Below, piece after piece: positions 51,713 to 60,924 of a stretch of DNA of 64,000 nucleotides. The notes below the pieces were generated by a model. The model ran no database searches and was not told the DNA's origin. It was given only the letters and a program-made list of their open reading frames with translations. A program made the position numbers and the translations under genes. This DNA is from Aquimarina amphilecti (GTDB taxonomy: Bacteria > Bacteroidota > Bacteroidia > Flavobacteriales > Flavobacteriaceae), in contig NZ_FOAB01000001.1 of assembly GCF_900109375.1 (NCBI RefSeq), positions 434,001-498,000 of the forward strand. The letters are read 5' to 3'. Within the stretch, counting starts at the first letter, position 1, and each line of letters begins with the position of its first letter.

Positions 51713-52664
51713 TCGTAATCGCTTTATAAAATACATTTCCACTTATTTCTAAATAGATTTTGTTTTTGGTTTCGACTGGCCACGGAAATCTTGGGTTTAA
51801 TCCTAATCCATCATGTAATATATTCTGAATGTAAGCTCCTGTTTTTTGACTATTTGCACCTAATTTGGCGTGTACAGAAACGTTGTTTTCTTGATGTGTT
51901 GCGTATCCGTATAAATTTCCATAAAAAAGTTCTTTAAAAGGAGGAAGTGTGTACCATACATTTTTACGGCCATCATCAGAATTAATAGAGTTTCTAGGTG
52001 ATTGACTATAATCAGGTCTTGGAGTGAATAAGTCGATACCAATTCCAACTTTTTGTATAGTTTGAGGATCAATGATTTTTGTAAAACCAATGTCTAAAGA
52101 GCCTGTAACACCATAATCTGTTCCAGCACCTTTAAATAATCCAATACTAAAATCATTTTGGAAAGAGAAATGGATATTATGATTTGCATTACTAAAACGC
52201 ATAAGAAATGCTCCACGTCTTAGGCTATACGATTTCAAAGATTTAGGGAGATAATCCTTGCTAAAACCGAATCCTAATCCGTTAAAGCCACCTTTTCCGT
52301 TTGGATTAAATAGAAGAGAAGTATTCATGTTGGAAACAGACGATCCTAGTAAGTTGCTATTTTTACCGATACCTGCCAAAGCAAAAAACTCATAAGAATA
52401 TGCTAATCCAGGTATTTTAACAGTATGACGTTTTAAGAATTGATAAGTGGCTATAGATAATCCACTCTCTACTGAAATATCTCCATAGTTTAAGGTGCCA
52501 AAGCCATATGCTCCTAGTTTTAACCATTGATTTTGATTACCTATAGTGATTTCTGCCCTTAGCATAACGCCACCATCTGCACTAAGACGCTGAGAATATA
52601 TTGAGGCACAATAACTCAAGAGAAGAATAAAAATAATTTGTTTTCTTTGGTTGTTCAAGAGCAT
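51705..52664 (-). CDS. Exported beta-rich protein, possibly Ntox23-like
   Basis: The start is taken at the ATG at 52664, one base after the xerD stop. The longer frame from 52700 would overlap xerD and spoil the signal peptide. The product has an SPI signal (to SIYSQ, about residue 25) and a beta-rich body with barrel-like strands. The C-terminal half carries GIDLFTPRPDYSQSPRN, GRKNVWYTLPPF and LNPRFPWPVE. This recalls Bacteroidetes proteins labelled polymorphic toxin type 23, many of which look like small outer-membrane barrels. I would not call it a toxin on this basis. Confidence 0.5.
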   Translation of the reverse strand: MLLNNQRKQIIFILLLSYCASIYSQRLSADGGVMLRAEITIGNQNQWLKLGAYGFGTLNYGDISVESGLSIATYQFLKRHTVKIPGLAYSYEFFALAGIGKNSNLLGSSVSNMNTSLLFNPNGKGGFNGLGFGFSKDYLPKSLKSYSLRRGAFLMRFSNANHNIHFSFQNDFSIGLFKGAGTDYGVTGSLDIGFTKIIDPQTIQKVGIGIDLFTPRPDYSQSPRNSINSDDGRKNVWYTLPPFKELFYGNLYGYATHQENNVSVHAKLGANSQKTGAYIQNILHDGLGLNPRFPWPVETKNKIYLEISGNVFYKAITND

Positions 52665-52665
52665 A

Positions 52666-53562
52666 CTATCTTCTGGGATGAAAAGTATTAATAACCTCAC
52701 TAAGATGACTTCTATCTATATGCATGTAGATTTCAGTTGTCGTAATACTTTCGTGACCTAGCATCAATTGAATAGCTCTAAGATCTGCTCCGTTTTCTAA
52801 TAAATGAGTAGCAAAGGAATGTCGGAAGGTGTGCGGACTTATATTTTTATGAATTCCAGCTCTTTCTACAAGTCTTTTTACAATGGTAAAAATCATCGCC
52901 CGTGTAAGTTGTTTTCCTCTTCTGTTTAAAAACAAAGTATCTTCATGTCCATTTTGAATATTTAGATGAGTTCTTATTTCATCCTTGTAAATATTGATGT
53001 ATTTCTGTGTTACATCTCCAATAGGAACAAATCGTTGCTTATCACCTTTACCAGTAATACTGATAAAACCTTCATCAAAGAAAAGATCAGATAGTTTTAT
53101 ATTAATTAACTCGCTAACCCTTAAGCCACAACCGTAAAGCGTTTCTATGATAGCTCTATTACGTTCCCCTTCAGGTTTGCTTAAGTCTACCTTAGATATA
53201 ATTATATCTATTTCTTCTAATGATAGTGTATCAGGTAGTTTTCTTCCAATCTTTGGAGCTTCTATGAGGTCCATGGGATTGGTATCTCTATAATCCTCAA
53301 AAACCAAATAGTTAAAAAAACTTTTTAACCCTGATATGATACGTGCCTGAGATCTGGCATTAACTAGTTTTGCTGTCTCATATATGAATTGTTGAAGTGT
53401 ATCTTTTTCGATAGATAATGGTGTCTTCTTTATATTGTGTTCTTCTAGATGTTTGATTAGTCTTTGAATATCGAGGCTATAATTTATAATAGAATTATCA
53501 GAAAGCCCTCTTTCTATTTGTAGATAATGTTCATAATCTTTTATGGCGTGACTCCATTTCAT
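52666..53562 (-). CDS. xerD: Tyrosine recombinase XerD
   Basis: This is a 298-residue site-specific recombinase. The N-terminal SAM-like DNA-binding domain (1-105) begins with the usual HYLQIERGLSDNSIINY. The catalytic domain has all six residues: Arg148 (GCGLRVSEL), Lys172 (GKGDKQR), His244 and Arg247 (HTFRHSFATHLL), His270 (LGHESITTTEIY) and nucleophile Tyr279. It resolves chromosome dimers at dif together with XerC and FtsK. It is the only recombinase gene in the window and belongs to the housekeeping type; I see no attachment sites next to it. Confidence 0.93.
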   Translation of the reverse strand: MKWSHAIKDYEHYLQIERGLSDNSIINYSLDIQRLIKHLEEHNIKKTPLSIEKDTLQQFIYETAKLVNARSQARIISGLKSFFNYLVFEDYRDTNPMDLIEAPKIGRKLPDTLSLEEIDIIISKVDLSKPEGERNRAIIETLYGCGLRVSELINIKLSDLFFDEGFISITGKGDKQRFVPIGDVTQKYINIYKDEIRTHLNIQNGHEDTLFLNRRGKQLTRAMIFTIVKRLVERAGIHKNISPHTFRHSFATHLLENGADLRAIQLMLGHESITTTEIYMHIDRSHLSEVINTFHPRR

Positions 53563-53580
53563 TTTTCTAATATAAAAAGA

Positions 53581-53611
53581 AAAACCATCCTGATCTAATC
53601 AGGATGGTTTT
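53581..53611 (-). terminator. Intrinsic terminator of the barrel gene at 53636
   Basis: AAAACCATCCTGAT (53581-53594) pairs with 53598-53611. On the minus strand the stem is followed by TTTTTCTTTTT. It separates the barrel gene from xerD. Confidence 0.8.
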
Positions 53612-53635
53612 ATAATTTTTTTGATATTATAGTTT

Positions 53636-54169
53636 TTACAAATGAATAGCAAATCCAATATTAAGTTGAAATGCATCTGTATAGAAATCATCGTTTAAAC
53701 TTAAATTATATCTCACTCCCGGTTCTATGCTAACATTATCTCCAATAAAAAAAGCATAACCACCTTGAATACCGAAATAAGAAGGGTCTTCATCAGCATC
53801 ACTACTGATGCCACTGTAGTCTATTTGTACAGGTATAGTGCCTATAACATAATACTTAGCACCAATTTTATAACTAAATCTATCTACTGCATCAGCATCT
53901 GAATTAACTTTAATTGACCCATAACCCAATCCAGCTTTTAATGCTAAATTGTCTATAATAAAATATCCACCTTCTATTCCAATATTAAAAATAGATCCGG
54001 CATCATCAGAGAATGAGGTGAACTGAATGCCTGTATTTGCTGTATGAGCTGCGCCAAAATTGGTATTTGCTTCAATTAGCCATTTTCCCTTTGAAGTTTG
54101 CTCTCCATCTTGAGCATTAGCAAATGTTAAACTACATACTGCAATAGCAGTTAGAATTAATTTTTTCAT
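53636..54169 (-). CDS. Small outer-membrane beta-barrel protein
   Basis: The start is at the MKKLIL ATG (54169), giving an SPI signal (to FANAQ). An ATG 48 nt upstream would bury the signal. The protein is about 177 residues. The mature part is alternating-hydrophobic strands with Gly turns (GYFIIDNLALKAGLGYGSI, FGIQGGYAFFIG) and ends LQLNIGFAIHL, a typical barrel C-terminus. It is similar in plan to the next gene upstream and may be its paralogue. Confidence 0.75.
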   Translation of the reverse strand: MKKLILTAIAVCSLTFANAQDGEQTSKGKWLIEANTNFGAAHTANTGIQFTSFSDDAGSIFNIGIEGGYFIIDNLALKAGLGYGSIKVNSDADAVDRFSYKIGAKYYVIGTIPVQIDYSGISSDADEDPSYFGIQGGYAFFIGDNVSIEPGVRYNLSLNDDFYTDAFQLNIGFAIHL

Positions 54170-54306
54170 GATAATTGTTTGTTTAAAATTGAATACAAAT
54201 GTATCTCCGCTATGCATGAAAAAAAACCCTGTTTTCAGGTAGATTTTAAGTAAGATTATTCCTGAAAATAGGGTGTGGAAATAAGAAATATTTACTGTTT
54301 AGAAAA

Positions 54307-54345
54307 ACAAACTCCATCATAATTATATTATAATGGAGTTTTAAA
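54307..54345 (-). terminator. Intrinsic terminator of the barrel gene at 54363
   Basis: An imperfect stem AAACTCCATcATAAT pairs with ATTATAATGGAGTTT between about 54310 and 54342, followed on the minus strand by TGTTTTTC. It is 20 nt past the stop of the barrel gene. Confidence 0.6.
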
Positions 54346-54362
54346 TTTATATGAGCTTAATA

Positions 54363-54944
54363 TTAAAACTTATATACTAAACCTAAGTTGATATCATCTA
54401 GATCTAAACCTACACTTACGGCATTAGTAGAATCAGCACCATCAACATCTGGTTTTGCAGTTGCATATGCTAATGCTCCCCAGAAAGCTTCAAGTGCAAA
54501 ATGATCACTTAAGAAATAGCTTACTCCAGGACCAACATTAAGTCCAAATCCGTTTATTTTAAGCTCACCAGTTCCTTGCTCTTGTTTAGAACTAGCATAT
54601 TCAAAAGCTAGCTCACCAAATACAGAAAATTTATTAGAAGGAGTAAAGTAATATCTTCCAAAAGCTCCAGCATTAAATGAATTATTTTTTATTTCTTCAG
54701 TAAAAGGAGCTTCTTGTTTACTAGTAGTAAAACCTAGTCTAGCACCAACAGCTATATTTTCTGACACAAAGAAACCTACTCTCGGAGTAAATTCAAATGA
54801 GTTATTTTTAATATCGCCTGTAGATGTGGAATTGTAACCAAAAGATCCAGAAACAAAAATATCTCCTTTAGTGAAACCTCCATCTTGTGCGTTGATAAAA
54901 GTTAATGTGAATACTGCAATTGCAGTTAAAATCATTTTTTTCAT
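54363..54944 (-). CDS. Small outer-membrane beta-barrel protein
   Basis: This is a 193-residue protein with an SPI signal (MKKMILTAIAVFTLTFINAQ, almost the same as the neighbour). About eight amphipathic strands follow (for example GFFVSENIAVGARLGF, NKFSVFGELAFEYASS, GVSYFLSDHFALEAFWG), with a terminal aromatic INLGLVYKF. This fits the OmpW/OmpA-like 8-stranded barrels of Bacteroidetes. The ligand is unknown. Confidence 0.78.
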   Translation of the reverse strand: MKKMILTAIAVFTLTFINAQDGGFTKGDIFVSGSFGYNSTSTGDIKNNSFEFTPRVGFFVSENIAVGARLGFTTSKQEAPFTEEIKNNSFNAGAFGRYYFTPSNKFSVFGELAFEYASSKQEQGTGELKINGFGLNVGPGVSYFLSDHFALEAFWGALAYATAKPDVDGADSTNAVSVGLDLDDINLGLVYKF

Positions 54945-55210
54945 AATGTTTGTTTATTTGTTTAATACTCCCATTAGTTACATTGATGGTTATTTTGTTA
55001 CTCCGGTTTCTCATATTTATTTAATATTTTTTCCTTGTAAAATCTAACACTCTTACTCTCAGTAATTAATAGATTGTTAAATTTTAGTTGTTCATAATAT
55101 TAGATCATCAATTATGAGTTTCCTCTAGTTTTTAGTAGTAGTTTTTTTAGTTACTTATATACGGTTATAAAAAATAAAGCTACTTTTGAGTATCAACTTA
55201 TTCTTAGACT

Positions 55211-55843
55211 ATGAAAAGAAATGTTTTTATTTTTCTGGTAATGATTTTTAGTTTCATTTCGATGAAGGCCCAGAAAATTTCAGATGAGGATCCATTATAT
55301 GCTCGTGCAGGTTTTAAAGGAGGTATAAATTATAGTAGTATTCTTGGTGATGCAGATGATATAAGCGGTAGAGTTAGCATACATCTAGGTGCTGTAGTAG
55401 AGTATCCTATTTCTAGTAAGTTCTATGTACAAGGTGAACTTTTATATTCGGCTCAAGGATATAAAGTAGAAGTAGCTGGACAAGAACAAAAAATTAGTCT
55501 AAATTATATTTCATTACCTATTATAACAAAATTCTACGTTACAGATAAAATAAGTCTAGAAACAGGACCACAGTTTTCTATTTTGACTACTGTAGGGAAT
55601 GATGAAGTAGCAGACAATGATCCATTTTTTGATTCTTTTAATGATTTTGATTTTAGTTGGGCATTAGGAGCTGGTTATAAGTTAGAAAGTGGTTTATTTT
55701 TTCAGTTAAGGTATAATTTAGGACTTACAAATATTAATGATACTGCAATTATTGATGTAACTAATAGGAATTCAGTAGCACAATTATCAGTAGGATATTT
55801 GTTTAAAACTAAAGATAATCGAAGAATCATACGAGAACAATAA
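55211..55843 (+). CDS. PorT-like outer-membrane beta-barrel protein
   Basis: This is a 210-residue protein with an SPI signal (to SMKAQ, about 20) and a beta-barrel of the outer membrane PorT-type family. It has the GFKGGINYSSI opening strand, VQGELLYSAQGYKV, LNYISLPIITKFYVTD, LGAGYKLESGLFFQLRYNLGLTNI, and a VGYLF end strand. PorT itself is a type IX secretion component, but small members of this family are diverse. It is followed 4 nt later by aroQ, so the genes are likely co-transcribed. Confidence 0.78.
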   Translation: MKRNVFIFLVMIFSFISMKAQKISDEDPLYARAGFKGGINYSSILGDADDISGRVSIHLGAVVEYPISSKFYVQGELLYSAQGYKVEVAGQEQKISLNYISLPIITKFYVTDKISLETGPQFSILTTVGNDEVADNDPFFDSFNDFDFSWALGAGYKLESGLFFQLRYNLGLTNINDTAIIDVTNRNSVAQLSVGYLFKTKDNRRIIREQ

Positions 55844-55847
55844 CAAA

Positions 55848-56261
55848 ATGAAGCTTTTAATATTAAACGGCCCTAATCTAAATCTTTTAGGAAAAAGAGA
55901 ACCTGGTATATATGGAAGCCAGACGTTTGAAGATTTTTTTTCGGAATTGCAGATGCGATTTAAAGATGTCGAATTAGGATACTTTCAATCAAATATTGAA
56001 GGAGAATTAATTACTAAAATTCAGGATGCAGATGAAACTTTTGACGGTGTTATTCTAAATGCGGGTGCTTATACACATACTTCTATTGGAATTGGTGATG
56101 CCATAAAAGCAATAGATACACCAGTTGTCGAAGTGCATATTTCTAATACTTTTGGTAGAGAAGAATTTAGACATCAGTCATATATTTCCCCAAATGCCAA
56201 AGGAGTTATTCTTGGTTTTGGATTGGATAGTTATGTGTTAGCGATCCAAAGTTTTCTATAA
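55848..56261 (+). CDS. aroQ: 3-dehydroquinate dehydratase, type II
   Basis: This is a 137-residue type II dehydroquinase of the shikimate pathway. Conserved residues are NGPNLNLLGKREPGIYG (the catalytic Arg and Tyr in the flexible loop, about 17-23), the EGELITKIQDA segment, LNAGAYTHTSIGIGDA with the catalytic His, and VEVHISN. It acts as a dodecamer in the cytosol. It lies between the barrel gene and the Dph6-like gene with 4-nt and 1-nt gaps. Confidence 0.93.
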   Translation: MKLLILNGPNLNLLGKREPGIYGSQTFEDFFSELQMRFKDVELGYFQSNIEGELITKIQDADETFDGVILNAGAYTHTSIGIGDAIKAIDTPVVEVHISNTFGREEFRHQSYISPNAKGVILGFGLDSYVLAIQSFL

Positions 56262-56262
56262 C

Positions 56263-56991
56263 ATGCATAAAACATATTTTAATTGGAGTAGTGGTAAAGA
56301 TTCATCATTAGCGTTATATTATATATTGCAACATAAAGAATATGATATAACTAAACTAGTTACTACAATTAATGATGATTTTAAAAGAGTTTCTATGCAC
56401 GGATTGAGAGAATCTCTCCTAGATGATCAAGCAATAAGCTTGAATTTACCTTTACATAAAATTAAACTTTCAGCAAGTGTTTCTATGACTTCCTATAATG
56501 AAGTGATGAAAAAGAATGTAGAACAACTAAATTCTGATGGGTATACTCATTGCGTTTTTGGAGATATTTTTTTAGAAGATTTGCGATTGTATCGAGAGGA
56601 ACAGTTAAATAGTGTCGGTATTCAAGGAATTTTTCCACTTTGGAAAAAAGATACTAAAGAACTATTGTTGGAGTTTATTAATCTTGGATTTAAAGCAATC
56701 ACTGTTTGTGTAAATGCAAAATATCTCAATGATTCTTTTTGCGGTAGGATACTGGATGAATCATTTCTCAATGATTTACCAGAAAATGTTGATCCTTGTG
56801 GAGAAAATGGAGAATTCCATACTTTTGTTTTTGATGGTCCAATTTTTAGCAATCCAATAAACTTCGAAATAGGAGAGAAGGTGTTAAGAAATTACTCTCC
56901 ATCGGCTGATGATGACGATAATTGTTTTTCTGATAAGGATGATAAAAGTTGGGACACTTCGTTTTGGTATTGTGATTTGATACCTAAATAA
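56263..56991 (+). CDS. Dph6-like ATP pyrophosphatase (diphthine-ammonia ligase family)
   Basis: This is a 242-residue PP-loop ATPase with SSGKDSSLAL (9-18) at the N-terminus and later VFGDIFLEDLRLYREEQ and the C-terminal DPCGENGEFHTFVFDGP. These match the Dph6/DUF71 family, which in eukaryotes and archaea amidates diphthine. Bacteria lack diphthamide, so the bacterial role is different and unknown. It starts 1 nt after aroQ. Confidence 0.85.
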   Translation: MHKTYFNWSSGKDSSLALYYILQHKEYDITKLVTTINDDFKRVSMHGLRESLLDDQAISLNLPLHKIKLSASVSMTSYNEVMKKNVEQLNSDGYTHCVFGDIFLEDLRLYREEQLNSVGIQGIFPLWKKDTKELLLEFINLGFKAITVCVNAKYLNDSFCGRILDESFLNDLPENVDPCGENGEFHTFVFDGPIFSNPINFEIGEKVLRNYSPSADDDDNCFSDKDDKSWDTSFWYCDLIPK

Positions 56992-56993
56992 AA

Positions 56994-57027
56994 AAACACC
57001 GAACTAAAACTAACTAGATCGGTGTTT
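56994..57027. terminator. Bidirectional terminator
   Basis: AAACACCGA (56994-57002) pairs with 57019-57027. A-run and T-rich flanks allow it to serve both the Dph6-like gene and the convergent gene at 57047. Confidence 0.75.
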
Positions 57028-57046
57028 GTAATATAAAAGATTTATG

Positions 57047-57514
57047 TTATTGATGGTTTTGAAATAATTTTTTAATCATTTCCATGATTTCTTTATCTTT
57101 TTCTTCAGATGCATGAGGGTGTATTTTAAAACCATAATATTTTTTTGCGTTAGGTCTTTTGTCAGTATAATCACCGATGATTTTTTTCTTACCTTTTGAT
57201 TTTATTAAAATACCTTTTTTATATTTAATTGATTTGATTTCAATTTCCTTCATAGGAACATAAAGTTCATCCCAAACCTTTGTTGAGTGAGGAACAGGAT
57301 ATGAGAATTTCTTCACTCTTAATGTGTCATTTTTAATAGACATTAGTTCATAAAAGTATTTTGTTCCTTGATTGTTATCATGATATTTTTTTAATTCATT
57401 GTTTATCTTTTTAAGTTGATATATTTCATTATAACCTTCTTCTTGAGCAGAAATATTCAGTGTTATGAGGAAAAAAAAAGCGCAATAAATTAATTTAAAT
57501 GTAATTGTTTTCAT
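57047..57514 (-). CDS. Exported small protein, unknown
   Basis: This is a 155-residue protein with an SPI signal (to NISAQ, about 23). The mature part is Lys-rich, with IEIKSIKYKKGILIKSKGKKK and a His pair near the end. No motif is recognised. It starts 9 nt after the gene upstream on the same strand (57524-58321), so the two are probably one transcript. Confidence 0.55.
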   Translation of the reverse strand: MKTITFKLIYCAFFFLITLNISAQEEGYNEIYQLKKINNELKKYHDNNQGTKYFYELMSIKNDTLRVKKFSYPVPHSTKVWDELYVPMKEIEIKSIKYKKGILIKSKGKKKIIGDYTDKRPNAKKYYGFKIHPHASEEKDKEIMEMIKKLFQNHQ

Positions 57515-57523
57515 GTAGGGGTT

Positions 57524-58321
57524 TTATTTATAATTAATAATTCTATAAGATGTATAACCTTTTGATTTTCGTTCTGTCCAATTATTTCTTTTATCAAATT
57601 GGATATATAACCAAGTAAATAACAGATTTTGATCTATAGTTGTAGAGTAAGTAATAGTCTCTATATTTTTGGAGTTTAAATAAGTAATGTTTTCATAACT
57701 AAATACATCAAAAGAGAATTTTTTAATTTTTAGGTCTTTATTCCAAATTAGAAAATCCTTAGATTCATTGACATTAAAATATACATCATCATTTTTTATT
57801 ATATCTAAACTAAATCTAATCATTTGGTTATCATAATGATACAATATATTATAAACTTCTGTAACTTGATCTTTTCTGAAATATTTAATCTCTTTTAAAA
57901 CACCAGAAGAATTATAGTTAAACTTGTATAACAGTCTATTCTTGATGTAAACACTATTTAATTTGTCATTTGAATAGTTAAAATGATATTTAAAAATGAT
58001 ATGATTTTCAATTTCATCTCTTTTTATTTGATATTCTATTTTAGATAAAACGTTCTTGTGATAGTCAAACGTTATATTTTCAATAAAACCATTTTTTAGA
58101 ATAGAGTTAAATACAATATTTTCAATTTTATCATCAGAGTTTAGATGCGGGATGTAGTCGTATATACCTTGAATCTCCTGATTTCTTTTTGTTAACTCTA
58201 GGTTTAAGAAAAAGTTGACCAAAGTTTGATTTATCTTTTTAGTCTTAACATCAACTTTGTAGGACTGAAATAGAAAAGCCAAACAAATGACTATTGTTAT
58301 AGTAAGTAACTTTTTCAACAT
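57524..58321 (-). CDS. Exported protein, unknown
   Basis: This is a 265-residue protein with a hydrophobic N-terminus (5-21) that may be a signal or an anchor; no lipobox. The mature part is beta-rich with repeated Tyr/Asn strands such as IIFKYHFNYSNDKLNSVYIKN and LYKFNYNSSGVLKEIKYF, similar in rhythm to YD-repeat or RHS-like strands. No enzyme motif is visible. It is the first gene of a likely two-gene unit with 57047-57514. Confidence 0.55.
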   Translation of the reverse strand: MLKKLLTITIVICLAFLFQSYKVDVKTKKINQTLVNFFLNLELTKRNQEIQGIYDYIPHLNSDDKIENIVFNSILKNGFIENITFDYHKNVLSKIEYQIKRDEIENHIIFKYHFNYSNDKLNSVYIKNRLLYKFNYNSSGVLKEIKYFRKDQVTEVYNILYHYDNQMIRFSLDIIKNDDVYFNVNESKDFLIWNKDLKIKKFSFDVFSYENITYLNSKNIETITYSTTIDQNLLFTWLYIQFDKRNNWTERKSKGYTSYRIINYK

Positions 58322-58349
58322 CTTTGGACAGTGAACAAAATTTTAAACA

Positions 58350-58376
58350 AAAAAAGCGCTTTAAAGCGCTTTTTTT
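58350..58376 (-). terminator. Intrinsic terminator of lpdA
   Basis: AAAAAAAGCGCTTT and its complement form a stem at 58349-58376, with the T-run read on the minus strand, 10 nt after the lpdA stop. Confidence 0.85.
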
Positions 58377-58386
58377 GAATTATTTT

Positions 58387-59778
58387 TTATAGATGTATTA
58401 CTTCATCGTACGCATCAGCAACTGCTTCCATAACAGCTTCACTCATTGTCGGATGCGGATGTATCGTTTTTAATACTTCGTGGCCTGTAGTTTCTAATTT
58501 TCTACCTAATACAGCTTCTGCGATCATATCAGTAACTCCTGCACCAATCATATGACATCCTAACCACTCACCATATTTAGCATCAAAAATCACTTTTACA
58601 AAACCATCCTTAGTTCCAGCGGCACTTGCTTTACCAGAAGCAGAGAAAGGAAATTTACCAACTTTGATTTCGTATCCAGCTTCTTTTGCTTGATTTTCAG
58701 TCATTCCTACACTGGCAATTTCAGGAGATGCATATGTACATCCAGGTATATTACCGTAATCAATTGCCTCTACGTGCATTCCAGCTATTTTTTCTACACA
58801 AGTAATACCTTCTGCAGACGCTACGTGAGCTAATGCAGGGCCAGGAACAACATCACCTATAGCATAAATACCAGGAATATTAGTTTGATACCAATCATTT
58901 ACTACGATTTTATCTCTATCCGTAGCAATTCCTAGTTCTTCTAAACCTATATTCTCTATATTAGTTTTGATACCAACAGCAGATAAAACAATATCTGCCT
59001 CTAGAATTTCTTCTCCTTTTTTAGTTTTTACTGTAGCTTTTACTCCGTCACCACTTGTATCAACACTTTCCACAGAAGAATTTGTCATTACCTTAATACC
59101 AGCTTTCTTGAAGCTTCTGCCAAATTGTTTTGATACCTCTTCATCTTCTAATGGAACCAAATTAGGTAAGTACTCTACAATGGTAACTTCTGTACCCATT
59201 GCATTATAAAAATGAGCAAATTCTACTCCAATCGCTCCAGAACCAACAACAATCATTTTCTTTGGTTGTGATGCTAACGTCATAGCTTCCCTATAACCTA
59301 TTACTTTTTTACCATCTTGTGGTAGGTTTGGTAATTCTCTTGATCTAGCACCTGTTGCAACGATAATGTGCTTTCCTTCATAATCAGAAGTTTTTCCTTC
59401 ATTATCGGTAACAGTTACTTTATTGTTAGCTTTTAATTTACCATACCCTTCAATAACATCGATTTTGTTCTTTTTCATTAGAAATTGAACACCTTTACTC
59501 ATTCCCTCAGCGACACCACGACTTCTTTTTACAACCGCATCAAAATCTTTATCGAATTTTTCAACTGTTAAACCATAATCAGAAGCGTGTTTTAGGTAAT
59601 CAAATACCTGTGCACTTTTTAATAAAGCTTTTGTTGGGATACATCCCCAATTTAAACAAACACCTCCAAGGCTTTCTTTTTCAATAATAGCAGTTTTAAA
59701 CCCTAATTGAGAAGCTCTAATAGCAGTAACATAACCACCAGGTCCACTTCCTAATACGATAATATCATATGCGCTCAT
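58387..59778 (-). CDS. lpdA: Dihydrolipoyl dehydrogenase
   Basis: This is a 463-residue E3 component of 2-oxoacid dehydrogenase complexes. It has FAD motif VLGSGPGGY (8-16), the redox disulphide Cys41-x4-Cys46 in GGVCLNWGCIPTK, NAD motif VVGSGAIGVEFA, IYAIGDVVPGP, and the catalytic HPHPTMSE near the C-terminus. It reoxidises dihydrolipoamide using NAD+. Unlike SthA at 32364 it keeps both cysteines. It is monocistronic with its own terminator. Confidence 0.95.
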   Translation of the reverse strand: MSAYDIIVLGSGPGGYVTAIRASQLGFKTAIIEKESLGGVCLNWGCIPTKALLKSAQVFDYLKHASDYGLTVEKFDKDFDAVVKRSRGVAEGMSKGVQFLMKKNKIDVIEGYGKLKANNKVTVTDNEGKTSDYEGKHIIVATGARSRELPNLPQDGKKVIGYREAMTLASQPKKMIVVGSGAIGVEFAHFYNAMGTEVTIVEYLPNLVPLEDEEVSKQFGRSFKKAGIKVMTNSSVESVDTSGDGVKATVKTKKGEEILEADIVLSAVGIKTNIENIGLEELGIATDRDKIVVNDWYQTNIPGIYAIGDVVPGPALAHVASAEGITCVEKIAGMHVEAIDYGNIPGCTYASPEIASVGMTENQAKEAGYEIKVGKFPFSASGKASAAGTKDGFVKVIFDAKYGEWLGCHMIGAGVTDMIAEAVLGRKLETTGHEVLKTIHPHPTMSEAVMEAVADAYDEVIHL

Positions 59779-59883
59779 AAATGTGAATTTTTTGAAGAAA
59801 CGAATTTACGGATAATTCGGTTAATCAAAAAGGGTTTTATGGATTCCGTTTTCATAATAATACCCTAATAAAATTCATAAAAA

Positions 59884-59912
59884 AACACTATCATAATGAT
59901 AGTGTTAATTTT
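59884..59912 (-). terminator. Terminator after the lipoprotein gene at 59970
   Basis: AACACTATCAT (59884-59894) pairs with 59896-59906. T-rich sequence follows on both strands; on the minus strand it lies about 60 nt past the lipoprotein stop. Confidence 0.7.
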
Positions 59913-59969
59913 TTTTCAATTTCCTTATCTTTTTAGAATAATAAGGAATAATGTTTATTTTTTAGTTGC

Positions 59970-60452
59970 TTAAAATTCTAGGTTTAGCGCAGATTGTACT
60001 TCATCAAAGTTTAATAAATTGATGTCTGTGTTTTCTGCAAAAGAAGCTGGTACAACAACAACTCTGAATGTTTGATTAGTTGTTAAATCCGCAGGAACTA
60101 ATTCTGGTGCATTACTCTCTAATAATACATCTACATCACCAGAGGTGAAATTAAATCTATATAACACAGTAATATCACCACCACTTCCATCATCTAAGAA
60201 TATAGTAGCTGTTGGTAATGGCTCCCAAACATCTAAATTATTATCTACAGCTTCGAGTCGATATACTAGTACCACATCTGAATCAAAAATGTTTTCATTA
60301 AAAAAGAAACGATGCCCGAATTCGTTAGCTTGATTAAAGTTTGTAGTAAATTCAAAAGTTGATCCAATCGTATCGAAGTCTACGTCGTCATCGTTTACGC
60401 AAGAAGTGAATACAAGTGTTGATAAAAATAAAAGTGCAAAAATCTTTTTCAT
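59970..60452 (-). CDS. Small lipoprotein, unknown
   Basis: This is a 160-residue protein with lipobox FTSC (Cys18) followed by VNDDDVD, an acidic patch typical of surface-exposed Bacteroidetes lipoproteins. The mature domain is beta-rich, with VLVYRLEAVDNNLDVWEPLP and ITVLYRFNFTSGDVDV. No family is recognised. It stands alone between msrB and lpdA. Confidence 0.6.
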   Translation of the reverse strand: MKKIFALLFLSTLVFTSCVNDDDVDFDTIGSTFEFTTNFNQANEFGHRFFFNENIFDSDVVLVYRLEAVDNNLDVWEPLPTATIFLDDGSGGDITVLYRFNFTSGDVDVLLESNAPELVPADLTTNQTFRVVVVPASFAENTDINLLNFDEVQSALNLEF

Positions 60453-60528
60453 AATGTGTAATTATTTGTTGTTTCTGATATGAGATTTATATATCAATAA
60501 GTGTTCCAAAGTAGAGAATTGATAGTTT

Positions 60529-60924
60529 TTATGTTTTGTTAAAATCAATACTAGCTGAATTTACACAATATCGCTGACCGGTTTCTGTAGGACCATCATT
60601 AAAAATATGTCCTAAGTGACTACCGCAGTTTACACATAAAATTTCTGTTCTAATCATTCCATGGGATGTGTCTTTTATGTATTCTACAGTTCCTTCTATA
60701 GATTCGTCAAAACTGGGCCATCCACATCCAGAATCAAATTTGGATGTACTCGTAAATAAAGGAGTGCTACAGCCCATACATTTATATGTTCCATCTTCTG
60801 AATGAATATTATATGTTCCAGTAAAAGGGCGTTCAGTGCCTTTTTCTCTCAATATTCTATATTGTTCTTCTGTAAGTTCTTTTTTCCATTCTTCTTCGGT
60901 CTTATGAAAAGGATATTTACTCAT
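60529..60924 (-). CDS. msrB: Peptide-methionine (R)-S-oxide reductase, cytosolic copy
   Basis: This is a 131-residue MsrB without a signal peptide. Zinc ligands are Cys49/Cys52 (YKCMGC) and Cys97/Cys100 (ILCVNC). The core is SGCGWPSFDE (Cys67 may resolve), HLGHIFNDGP and catalytic Cys120 in RYCVNSASI. It repairs methionine-R-sulfoxide with thioredoxin. Its start codon overlaps the stop of the upstream msrB by one base (TAATG), so the two are translationally coupled. Confidence 0.93.
   Translation of the reverse strand: MSKYPFHKTEEEWKKELTEEQYRILREKGTERPFTGTYNIHSEDGTYKCMGCSTPLFTSTSKFDSGCGWPSFDESIEGTVEYIKDTSHGMIRTEILCVNCGSHLGHIFNDGPTETGQRYCVNSASIDFNKT

Noticed and set aside
52666..53562. XerD-like gene as an integrase of a genomic island
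   Set aside because: Its sequence and length are of the housekeeping XerD type, and no tRNA, attachment sites or phage genes are nearby.
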